Both the position numbers and the translations under genes were made by a program. Positions 8,627-15,407 of a stretch of 41,775 bases of DNA are shown here, piece by piece; position 1 is the stretch's first letter; every line of letters begins with the position of its first letter. Origin of the DNA: Lachnospiraceae bacterium (GTDB taxonomy: Bacteria; Bacteroidota; Bacteroidia; Bacteroidales; Muribaculaceae); NCBI GenBank assembly GCA_023663655.1, contig JAMPGZ010000009.1:1-41775 (forward strand), written 5' to 3'. The notes under the pieces are model-generated. The model did no database searches, was not told the origin of the DNA, and saw nothing but the letters and a program-made list of their open reading frames with translations.

Positions 8627-9436
8627 ATGGCAAAAATCACAGTTCAGAATACGAATATAACCATCATCAATGTTGATGGCGAGGATTATGTGTCTATAAC
8701 TGATTTGGCACGTCATAAAAGCGATGATCCTACTGCTGTTATCGGTAATTGGATGCGCAACCGTAATACTATTGAGTTTCTTGGCATTTGGGAGAGTCTA
8801 TATAACCCCGATTTCAAACCCCTCGAATTCGAGGGGTTTAGAAAAGAAGCGGGCTTAAATGCCTTTACCCTATCCCCCAAGAAATGGATTGAAACGACCA
8901 ATGCCATCGGTTTGATTTCCAAATCCGGACGCTATGGCGGCACTTATGCCCATAAGGATATTGCGTTCAAATTCGCAAGTTGGATTTCCGTTGAATTTGA
9001 ATTGTATATGGTAAAGGAGTTTCAACGACTTAAAGCGGAGGAACAAAAAGCATTGGGTTGGTCGGCGAAGCGTGAGTTGTCGAAAATCAACTACCGCATA
9101 CACACCGATGCCATCAAGCAGAACCTTATTCCGGCGGAGGTCACCAAAGCACAGGCGAGCATCATATATGCCAATGAAGCCGATGTGTTGAACGTGGCTA
9201 TGTTCGGTATGACAGCGAAACAGTGGCGTGAGGTTAACCACGACTTGAAAGGCAATATCCGCGACTATGCCACGGTCAACGAACTGATCTGCCTATCCAA
9301 TATGGAAAGCCTCAATGCCGTATTCATAGAGCAGGGACTGCCACAGTCAGAGCGGCTTATCAAACTCAACCAAATCGCTATCCATCAGATGAGCGTGCTG
9401 GAGAGCGGCGATAATGACCGAAAGTTACTGAAATAA
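8627..9436 (+). CDS. KilA-N domain DNA-binding protein
   Basis: A 269-aa protein from the ATG at 8627; an in-frame TTG at 8597 lies inside the promoter -7 box and is rejected. Residues ~15-135 match the KilA-N domain (VSITDLARHKSDDPTAVI, NWMRNRNTIEFLGIWE, FASWISVEFELYMVKEF), found in phage antirepressors and many Bacteroidetes chromosomal genes. The rest is mostly helical and contains SKINYRIHTDAIKQNLIP and MFGMTAKQWREVN, typical of the C-terminal part of Bacteroidetes KilA-N proteins. The gene carries a perfect 24-bp palindrome at 8816-8839. It is followed after 20 bases by an unrecognised gene. The domain is known to bind DNA. The biological role (phage remnant, regulator or defence) is open. 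Confidence 0.85.
   Translation: MAKITVQNTNITIINVDGEDYVSITDLARHKSDDPTAVIGNWMRNRNTIEFLGIWESLYNPDFKPLEFEGFRKEAGLNAFTLSPKKWIETTNAIGLISKSGRYGGTYAHKDIAFKFASWISVEFELYMVKEFQRLKAEEQKALGWSAKRELSKINYRIHTDAIKQNLIPAEVTKAQASIIYANEADVLNVAMFGMTAKQWREVNHDLKGNIRDYATVNELICLSNMESLNAVFIEQGLPQSERLIKLNQIAIHQMSVLESGDNDRKLLK
8816..8839. repeat. 24-bp perfect palindrome inside the KilA-N gene
   Basis: The half-site AAACCCCTCGAA (8816-8827) is followed directly by its exact reverse complement (8828-8839). It encodes the residues KPLEFEGF within the KilA-N domain. It could form a hairpin in the mRNA or serve as an operator. Confidence 0.8.
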
Positions 9437-9456
9437 AACTGTCACATAATACTCCT

Positions 9457-10074
9457 ATGACATCGAAAGAATTTGATAAGTTGGATGATACCACTCGTAA
9501 GGAGATTGGTAAAAAATATGGTTTTAAACGAAGTGGTTATCTGAGTTACAAAATCGTTGATGGCTATTTCTTTGCCTTGTATCATCTTGTAGCCTCGGAA
9601 GCATACTTAGAGGTCAAGCCAATGTATGCAGATGATTTGTGGTGGGATATTTTTAACTGTCCTGAGAATAAGAAAGCCCCAAAAAGTTTACGTGGAACTG
9701 GAGCATTTGCGGTTAGTGGAACTCAAATTGCATCTTATCCGGCATTTATCGGATCCTGGAAACAATATACAGAAGAAATGATTGTATCAAGATGGAATGA
9801 GATTTTTATTTTGGTCGAAAATGACATCGAGGCTTTCATTACCGCTAATCCCAATCCAGATAAATACTTTCCTGAGCCAGTATATGGAAATGGACGCCCT
9901 AATTTATTGTATATTCTCGCGTTATTACATAATAATGCTGTTGAAGAAGCTACTGCTATTGTAAATAACGCATTGGTTAAAGGGGAGCATTTAGGAATGT
10001 CAACTTCAGATGGGACAAAAACAACCGACGGATATGAGTATCTTATTGATTGGATTAATAAATCTGAGAAATAA
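9457..10074 (+). CDS. Hypothetical protein, 205 aa
   Basis: I do not recognise this 205-aa protein. It has no signal peptide or membrane segment. The N-terminal stretch (LDDTTRKEIGKKYGFKRSGYLSYKIVDGYFFALYH followed by strand-like LEVKPMYADDLWWDIF) loosely resembles DUF4304-type small immunity or antitoxin-like proteins, but the match is only by eye. The C-terminal part has two helices around NLLYILALLHNNAVEEATAIVNNAL and a short YEYLIDWINKSEK tail. The gene is visibly more AT-rich than its chromosomal neighbours and follows the KilA-N gene by 20 bases, so the two are probably co-transcribed and may have been acquired together. Confidence 0.75.
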   Translation: MTSKEFDKLDDTTRKEIGKKYGFKRSGYLSYKIVDGYFFALYHLVASEAYLEVKPMYADDLWWDIFNCPENKKAPKSLRGTGAFAVSGTQIASYPAFIGSWKQYTEEMIVSRWNEIFILVENDIEAFITANPNPDKYFPEPVYGNGRPNLLYILALLHNNAVEEATAIVNNALVKGEHLGMSTSDGTKTTDGYEYLIDWINKSEK

Positions 10075-10092
10075 TCTAAATCTCGTGAGGTT

Positions 10093-10120
10093 ATCCAATT
10101 TTCATAATTCATAATTGGAT
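10093..10120 (+). terminator. AT-rich inverted repeat after the 205-aa gene
   Basis: ATCCAATT (10093-10100) and AATTGGAT (10113-10120) form an 8-bp stem with a 12-base loop 18 bases after the stop codon. There is no strong T-run, so terminator function is uncertain. Confidence 0.35.
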
Positions 10121-10266
10121 TCCAAGTATTTTCAAACCATAAAATGAGACGGTTACAGTTGCGAGGTACAAAAGGGTGACAAAATACCCTATTTCAGCCT
10201 ATATATTAGACAATGGGTTTTAACGCACTGCGAAAGTACGGTAAAGCCCACTATGCGGAAAAGACA

Positions 10267-10602
10267 TCAGCCGAATTTGATTATCACATAAATCAGTAGC
10301 ATTATTGAAGGGGAAAACAGGTATATGTATGCCCATAAACTTGTCGTTTTCTTGTATTTATGCAACCATGTTTTTAATCGGACTTTCTTTTTGGGAATTA
10401 CGATATACGTTAAGGCATATAATATACAGAACCAACTTAAACAAAAGAGAATGAAAACGAACTCGCTAATACCTTTTGGGAGTAATAGTGATGCAAAAAA
10501 TAGCGTAATTAGATAGATTGGGAATACAATAAGGGAACGACCATTCAAACGATAATTGAGAACGGTTTCTCCTTTTGTATATAGATAATGAAGAATGTTC
10601 AT
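10267..10602 (-). CDS. Small integral membrane protein, unknown function
   Basis: A 111-aa protein with three hydrophobic segments: around residues 22-40 (SLIVFPIYLITLFFASLLL), 46-68 (FVFILFCLSWFCILYALTYIVI) and the C-terminal LWAYIYLFSPSIMLLIYVIIKF. A lysine-rich loop (PKKKVRLKTWLHKYKK) lies between the second and third. No family is recognised. The ATG at 10602 is chosen over an in-frame TTG six bases upstream because that TTG lies within the -7 promoter box. The promoter is complete (TTTG, 20 bases, TAACTTTG) and ends only three bases before the ATG, so the transcript is predicted to be leaderless. It is AT-rich like the 205-aa gene, with which it converges. Confidence 0.65.
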   Translation of the reverse strand: MNILHYLYTKGETVLNYRLNGRSLIVFPIYLITLFFASLLLPKGISEFVFILFCLSWFCILYALTYIVIPKKKVRLKTWLHKYKKTTSLWAYIYLFSPSIMLLIYVIIKFG

Positions 10603-10605
10603 ACG

Positions 10606-10637
10606 CAAAGTTATCGTTTTTCAGCGTGATAAGCAAA
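10606..10637 (-). promoter_or_regulatory. Complete Bacteroidetes promoter abutting an ATG
   Basis: On the minus strand TTTG (10637-10634), a 20-base spacer and TAACTTTG (10613-10606) form a textbook promoter. The ATG of the small membrane protein starts three bases later, at 10602. Confidence 0.65.
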
Positions 10638-10876
10638 TATGTTCTGCGGTTTAGTTGTCGCTTGCGTGGAGGATTATATCGTCTACGAATTTTGAAAGAC
10701 TTATGAGTTCCATGCTATTTTGGGATTATGGGATTATATGTGCAAAGATAATTTTTTTGTCATATTTTTGGATGTATGTAACCAATGGAAAAGAAATTTT
10801 GTTATTGTGTGAGAGTTATAAATACGTTCAACTGTGATTATTCAGGTATATTAAATTTACTTATTTTTGAAAAAAT
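10638..10876. other. AT-rich gap without a supported gene
   Basis: This is the core of a 364-base gap between the small membrane protein and the TPR gene. It contains a tandem GGGATTATGGGATTATA near 10721-10737 and a TATCTTTG box on the minus strand at about 10744-10751 that precedes only a 20-codon frame (10651-10713). No convincing gene is seen. Confidence 0.5.
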
Positions 10877-10907
10877 TTTGAGTTGTAAGGATTTTGGAGT
10901 AAATTTG
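10877..10907 (+). promoter_or_regulatory. Promoter of the TPR protein gene
   Basis: TTTG (10877-10880), a 19-base spacer and TAAATTTG (10900-10907). The expected start near 10911 gives a leader of about 55 bases. Confidence 0.6.
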
Positions 10908-10966
10908 CCGTTGCGATTGACCCAAATCGCGATTAGGATTGTTAATTAAGAAAAACTATTTATACA

Positions 10967-11647
10967 ATGGCTGAAAATGACCAGAAAGAACCTATAGCGC
11001 TCGAAGAAGTGACTAAGGACAATCAAGAGTTGAAAAACAATGTGACCAAGGGTCAAAAGTATCTTATGTGGGGCATGATTGCCATCTCCGTTATTGCGGT
11101 GCTGGTGATAGTGTATCTGTTCTTTATCCGCAAGCCGGGTATTGTAAAGGCTAATGAAGCTGTGTCGAAGGCTGATATAGAGCTTGCCCAGGGTAATGAC
11201 TCGATAGCTCTCGCTCAATACCGTATGGTGGCTGATCAATATGGTTATGACGCTGCCAACCGTGCTGCGTTGATGGCTGCTACTATCAGCTACAAGAATG
11301 GTAAATATGAAGAGGCTCTTGCCGACCTCAAGGGTTTTAGCCCCAAGGAGGCTCTTGTGGGAGCTGCCGCTATGTCGCTCGAGGGTGACTGTTATGTGAA
11401 TCTTCAAAATTACAGCGCAGCGTTGAAGTCATACGACAAGGCTATCAGCCAAAGCGATGACAATGCGCTCTACACTCCTCTTTTTATGATGAAAAAGGCG
11501 ACAGTGCTTCGTGCTCAGGGCGATTATGCCGCAGAGTTGAAAGTGCTTAAGGAGATTAAGTCAGAGTATCCTGAATATGCAGGACAATATCGTCTTGATA
11601 TTGACAAATATATTGCCCGTGCAGAATATCAGGCAAACAATAAGTAA
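10967..11647 (+). CDS. Membrane-anchored tetratricopeptide-repeat protein
   Basis: A 226-aa protein. Residues 1-31 are charged and probably cytoplasmic, residues ~32-54 (YLMWGMIAISVIAVLVIVYLFFI) are a single membrane span, and residues ~60-220 are TPR-like helical pairs, for example IELAQGNDSIALAQYRMVADQYG, AALMAATISYKNGKYEEALADLKGF, AAMSLEGDCYVNLQNYSAALKSYDKAI and KKATVLRAQGDYAAELKVLKEI. The architecture matches the YfgM/BamD-like 'tetratricopeptide repeat protein' of Bacteroidetes, thought to be an envelope scaffold or chaperone partner. The gene is monocistronic, with its own promoter and a strong terminator. The partner is not evident from context. Confidence 0.82.
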   Translation: MAENDQKEPIALEEVTKDNQELKNNVTKGQKYLMWGMIAISVIAVLVIVYLFFIRKPGIVKANEAVSKADIELAQGNDSIALAQYRMVADQYGYDAANRAALMAATISYKNGKYEEALADLKGFSPKEALVGAAAMSLEGDCYVNLQNYSAALKSYDKAISQSDDNALYTPLFMMKKATVLRAQGDYAAELKVLKEIKSEYPEYAGQYRLDIDKYIARAEYQANNK

Positions 11648-11676
11648 GTTTAAGATTAAATAATAACGCAAGCAGG

Positions 11677-11715
11677 GGGCGCGGTTCTGTTGAAGAAACG
11701 CGCCCTCGTTTTTTT
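11677..11715 (+). terminator. Intrinsic terminator after the TPR gene
   Basis: GGGCGCG (11677-11683) pairs with CGCGCCC (11699-11705) across a 15-base loop, followed by TCG and seven T residues (11709-11715). Confidence 0.85.
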
Positions 11716-11930
11716 GTGGATGGTCGGTGAGGTTCGAATCCAATACATCGCTCTGGTCGATACCGTATCCGCCTGCATATCATAACAGTCTCGTCCCGTC
11801 CGGGACTCGTGCCAAATAGAGACGTGCTCCCTCTCACCCCCGGCTTTGCTTCGCTGCAGCCGAGGATATAAACGGCTACGTGCCTGGCGGCACTTGGCGC
11901 TTGATACATTTTACCGGACTGATGTTAATG
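11716..11930. repeat. Intergenic block of short palindromes
   Basis: No gene is supported here. The block contains GTCCCGTCCGGGAC (11792-11805), a hairpin with arms CGGCT and AGCCG around TTTGCTTCGCTGC, and GTGCCTGGCGGCAC (about 11880-11893). The style matches the hairpin block at 21246-21592. A GGTTCGAATCC string near 11731 looks like a tRNA T-loop, but its flanks do not pair. Confidence 0.5.
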
Positions 11931-11992
11931 GGGTATTTAATGGCAGGGAGTTTATGTCAGAGGATGTGGGATGAAGAGGGAGATAGATGACA

Positions 11993-12028
11993 AAATAGGC
12001 AGTCTAACAAGTGTTAAACTGCCTATTT
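11993..12028 (-). terminator. Terminator after fucP
   Basis: AAATAGGCAGT (11993-12003) and ACTGCCTATTT (12018-12028) form an 11-bp stem with an inner TAAC/GTTA pairing. The minus-strand tail runs into TTTTG. Confidence 0.7.
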
Positions 12029-12049
12029 GTGTCGGGAGAGGTGTGGGGT

Positions 12050-13354
12050 TTATGCTTTCAGGGATGCGGTGCGGCTGCCATAGGCGGTCACTACCACGAA
12101 GCAGATGAACGGAATGAAGAATGAAATGTTGACTGCGGGCATTCCAAATACTGTGCCCATGTCGATGATAGCTGCCTGAAGCGGCGGCAATACGGATCCA
12201 CCGAGGATAGCCATGATCAAACCGGCGGCTCCAAATTTGGCATCTTCACCCATGCCATCGAGCGCGATACCATAGATGGTGGGGAACATCAGCGACATAC
12301 ATCCCGACACTGCAACGAGGCAGTACAGTCCAGTCACGCCGTTGATGAAGATGACACCGAGGGTGAGGACTCCGGCAGCCGTGGCAAGAATCATAAGCAG
12401 TTTGCCCGGGTTGAGATAACGCAGGAGGAATGTGCAGATGAATCGTGAGCAGCAGAAGAATATCATTGCGGCGATGTTGTATTTCTGTGACAGCACTTCA
12501 GCCGCCTGTTCTCCCATGCCTTCAGCCATGAAGACGCGTGTGCCATACTGGATGATAAATGTCCAGCACATGATCTGAGCGCCGATATAGAAGAATTGGG
12601 CAATGACACCCTCGCGGTAACGGCGTATGCCAAATATACGCTTCAAGGTGGCTGCAAAGTGTATCTGCTTCACGCTGTCGCCGTTTTTGGGCATCTTCAC
12701 GCACCTGATGACTATGAGCATGAGCAATATCACAAGCCCGATGATGAGGTAGGGCGCGATGAGCACGTCGAGGTCATAGTTCTTTATCGCTTCAAATTGA
12801 TCGGGCGACAGATTGGCTCGCTCCGCACTGTCAAGCGGGTTGAGACGGTTCTGGATGAAATTCATCGCCACATACATACCCAGCAATGATCCCATGGGGT
12901 TGAACGACTGGGCAAGGTTCAAGCGGCGTGTGGCGCTCTCCTCGGGACCCATCGAGAGGATGTAGGGATTACAGCTTGTCTCAAGTATTGACAAACCGCA
13001 GGTCAATACGAAATAGGCAAGGAGGAACGGGAAATATTCCCCTGTGAGTTTTGCAGGAAAAAACAGGAATGCTCCTATTGCATAAAGTCCAAGTCCAAGC
13101 AATACTCCGGCTTTATAAGAATATTTACGAATAAAAATCGCAGCCGGGAATGCCATAGCAAAATATCCTCCGTAGAAAGCCACCTGGACGAGAGCGCCTT
13201 CGGCTACGCTCATACGGAATATTTTGGAAAACGCTTTCACCATGGGGTTGGTGATGTCATTAGCAAAGCCCCATAGGGCAAAACAGCTTGTTATGAGTAT
13301 GAATGGAATCAGGTAGCTGACACCGTTCTTACTTAATATAGAGTCTGCTTTCAT
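12050..13354 (-). CDS. fucP: L-fucose:H+ symporter
   Basis: A 434-aa MFS permease with about 12 membrane spans. The N-terminal GVSYLIPFILITSCFALWGFANDITNPMVKAFSKIF is typical of FucP (ALWGFANDITNP in the first helix, with the acidic residue implicated in proton coupling). SILETSCNPYILSMGPEESATRRLNLAQSFNPMGSLLG matches the FucP/GluP subfamily signature. It lies 83 bases after fucI in the same direction with no terminator between, and it ends in its own terminator. This makes a two-gene fucose uptake and isomerisation operon. The pairing with fucI argues for L-fucose rather than glucose or galactose. Confidence 0.88.
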   Translation of the reverse strand: MKADSILSKNGVSYLIPFILITSCFALWGFANDITNPMVKAFSKIFRMSVAEGALVQVAFYGGYFAMAFPAAIFIRKYSYKAGVLLGLGLYAIGAFLFFPAKLTGEYFPFLLAYFVLTCGLSILETSCNPYILSMGPEESATRRLNLAQSFNPMGSLLGMYVAMNFIQNRLNPLDSAERANLSPDQFEAIKNYDLDVLIAPYLIIGLVILLMLIVIRCVKMPKNGDSVKQIHFAATLKRIFGIRRYREGVIAQFFYIGAQIMCWTFIIQYGTRVFMAEGMGEQAAEVLSQKYNIAAMIFFCCSRFICTFLLRYLNPGKLLMILATAAGVLTLGVIFINGVTGLYCLVAVSGCMSLMFPTIYGIALDGMGEDAKFGAAGLIMAILGGSVLPPLQAAIIDMGTVFGMPAVNISFFIPFICFVVVTAYGSRTASLKA

Positions 13355-13382
13355 GTGAAAATGTCATGGTATGAAAATGAGA

Positions 13383-13414
13383 TCCTGCAAGGAATCGGTT
13401 TGTCCTCACAGGAC
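13383..13414 (-). repeat. Two short hairpins between fucI and fucP
   Basis: TCCT-GCA-AGGA (13383-13393) and GTCCT-CAC-AGGAC (13402-13414) are consecutive hairpins with 3-base loops in the fucI-fucP intergenic mRNA. They resemble the elements at 21246-21414 and could affect the relative expression or stability of the two messages. Confidence 0.45.
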
Positions 13415-13437
13415 CTCATTAACGGGTTATCTAAAAA

Positions 13438-15210
13438 TTATTTATAAATAGGTCCGTAGTTCTTGCAAGCACGGTAGTCGGCACCTTCTTTGTCCATGCC
13501 GAAAGCGTTCCAAGCCGACGGCCGGAAGATCTTATCCTCCTCGACATTGTGCATACATACCGGAATGCGGAGGATGGATGCGAGGGTGATGAGGTCGGCT
13601 CCGATGTGTCCGTAGCTGATGGCTCCGTGGTTGGCACCCCAGTTGTTCATCACTGAGTAAACATCCTTGAATGGAGCACGGTCGCATAGGCGGGGCACAA
13701 ACCAAGTGGTGGGCCAAGTGCGGTCGGTGCGTTCGTCAAGAATGCGGTGTACTTCAGGATCAAGCTCTACAGTCCATCCTTCAGCAATCTGGAGAACCGG
13801 ACCGAGTCCTTTCACGAGGTTCAAGCGTGACATGGTCACAGGCATACCGCCTTTTGAAAGGAAGTTGGACGAGAAGCCTCCTCCACGGAAATAGTCGCGG
13901 TTGGCAGGACACCAGTTGGTGTTCTTGAGCATCTTGTCGACCTCTTCCTCGGTGATTTCCCAGAAGGGTTTCATTGTGGGGTTGCCTTCAGCGTCGGTAG
14001 CCTCGCCTGTACCGTCAAGAGTGGTGGCACCTGAGTTGATGAGGTGTATGATACCGTTGGCGGCAAGTCCGGTGAGTTCCTTTCCGGTGACGCGCTTCAC
14101 AGCCTCGGGGCTCCAATAGGTGCGCACGTCAGAGAAGATCTGTGCACGGTTGGAGAGAAGGTGTCCGAAGAGCATTGCCACACCGTTGCAAGCGTCATTT
14201 TCGGTTGCAAGCACGAAGGCTTCACGGATACCGTTCCAGTCAAATGAAGTGTTGAGCAGTGATTCAGAGTAGTCACCGTTGGGGTAGAAGTCGGTCCATT
14301 GACGCTGTCCCTGGAAACCGGCAGCGATAGCATTGTGACCGATAGCCTCTTCCTTGAATCCGAGTTTTTCCAACTTAGGATTCCCCTGCATCAAGTCGCG
14401 CATGATTATTGTCATCTTCACAATGAATTCCCAATCCTGATCTTTCTGCTCGCGGGTCTTGGTCTTTTCAGGAATGTTCACGTCAACGCCTTCTCTTGTC
14501 ATGCAGTTTTTGCGGGTCCATTCCATAGCCTTCTCGAATTCCTCCTTATCATAGATTCCTTCGGTCATGCGGCGGATGATCTCAGTGAGGTCGACCGATT
14601 CGTTGCGCATACCAAGATATTCCTGGAAGAAATCGGGGTTGACGATTGAACCGGCGATACCCATACTTACGCTACCCATAGAGAGGTATGACTTGCCGCG
14701 CATTGTTGCCACAGCCATAGCGGCACGGGCGAAGCGGAGAATCTTCTCAGCCACATCGGCAGGGATGGTATTGTCGTTCAAGTCCTGTACATCGTGACCG
14801 TAGATGCCGAATGCCGGAAGTCCTTTCTGAGCGTGAGCTGCAAGAACAGCGGCGAGGTAAACGGCTCCCGGACGCTCGGTGCCATTGAATCCCCACACAG
14901 CCTTAGGCCAATAAGGATTCATGTCCATGGTCTCGGCGCCATAGCACCAGCAAGATGTCACAGAGATGGTGGCACCCACGCCTTCGCGCTCAAACTTTTC
15001 AGCACAGGCTGCGGTTTCACCGACACGACCTATTGTGCCGTCGGCGATCACGCATTCGTAAGGAGTGCCGTCGCCATGACGTAGATTGGTAGATATAAGT
15101 TCGGCAACTGCTTTCGCCAGATTCATAGTCTTTTCTTCAAGGCTCTCGCGGACACCACCCTGGCGACCGTCGATAGTGGGACGAATCCCGATTTTTGGAT
15201 ATTTGTTCAT
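13438..15210 (-). CDS. fucI: L-fucose isomerase
   Basis: A 590-aa cytoplasmic enzyme that converts L-fucose to L-fuculose with Mn2+ (D-arabinose is a known alternative substrate of the family). It is nearly the same length as E. coli FucI (591 aa). The N-terminus [20 protein letters not shown] is diagnostic. The metal-ligand regions known from E. coli (Glu337, Asp361, His528) are matched by [16 protein letters not shown] near residue 336 and [16 protein letters not shown] near residue 528. It is the first gene of the fucI-fucP operon, with its own promoter ~35 bases upstream of the ATG. Fuculokinase and fuculose-phosphate aldolase are not in this window. Confidence 0.95.
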   Translation of the reverse strand: MNKYPKIGIRPTIDGRQGGVRESLEEKTMNLAKAVAELISTNLRHGDGTPYECVIADGTIGRVGETAACAEKFEREGVGATISVTSCWCYGAETMDMNPYWPKAVWGFNGTERPGAVYLAAVLAAHAQKGLPAFGIYGHDVQDLNDNTIPADVAEKILRFARAAMAVATMRGKSYLSMGSVSMGIAGSIVNPDFFQEYLGMRNESVDLTEIIRRMTEGIYDKEEFEKAMEWTRKNCMTREGVDVNIPEKTKTREQKDQDWEFIVKMTIIMRDLMQGNPKLEKLGFKEEAIGHNAIAAGFQGQRQWTDFYPNGDYSESLLNTSFDWNGIREAFVLATENDACNGVAMLFGHLLSNRAQIFSDVRTYWSPEAVKRVTGKELTGLAANGIIHLINSGATTLDGTGEATDAEGNPTMKPFWEITEEEVDKMLKNTNWCPANRDYFRGGGFSSNFLSKGGMPVTMSRLNLVKGLGPVLQIAEGWTVELDPEVHRILDERTDRTWPTTWFVPRLCDRAPFKDVYSVMNNWGANHGAISYGHIGADLITLASILRIPVCMHNVEEDKIFRPSAWNAFGMDKEGADYRACKNYGPIYK

Positions 15211-15243
15211 CTCTATTTATATATTAGATTTAGTTGAGTAACG

Positions 15244-15275
15244 CAAATTTAAGTGTTTTCTTTCAGATTGTCAAG
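15244..15275 (-). promoter_or_regulatory. Promoter of the fucI-fucP operon
   Basis: On the minus strand CTTG (15275-15272), a 20-base spacer and TAAATTTG (15251-15244). The leader is about 30 bases. Only three of the four -33 bases match. Confidence 0.55.
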
Positions 15276-15336
15276 TGCTATAAAACATAGTTTTAAAACT
15301 CGGAGTAATATTTATATATTCTGAAACAATAATTAA

Positions 15337-15376
15337 AACGAGCACGGGACCATGCCATAATAAGCTTGGTCCCGTG
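15337..15376 (-). terminator. Terminator after susD
   Basis: CACGGGACCA (15343-15352) and TGGTCCCGTG (15367-15376) form a perfect 10-bp stem with a 14-base loop, followed on the minus strand by CTCGTTTTAATT. It separates the susCD transcript from fucI. Confidence 0.85.
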
Positions 15377-15407
15377 GGAAAAATATGGAATTAACGTAAG
15401 AGCCCGA

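Noticed and set aside
10651-10713. 20-codon minus-strand frame (MELISLSKFVDD...) with a TATCTTTG box upstream
   Set aside because: Too short to judge, with no recognised family; the box match alone is weak in AT-rich DNA.
11728-11745. GGTTCGAATCC string resembling a tRNA T-loop
   Set aside because: The flanking bases do not form the 5-bp T-arm stem, and no acceptor, D or anticodon arm can be built from the upstream sequence, which is the TPR gene terminator.
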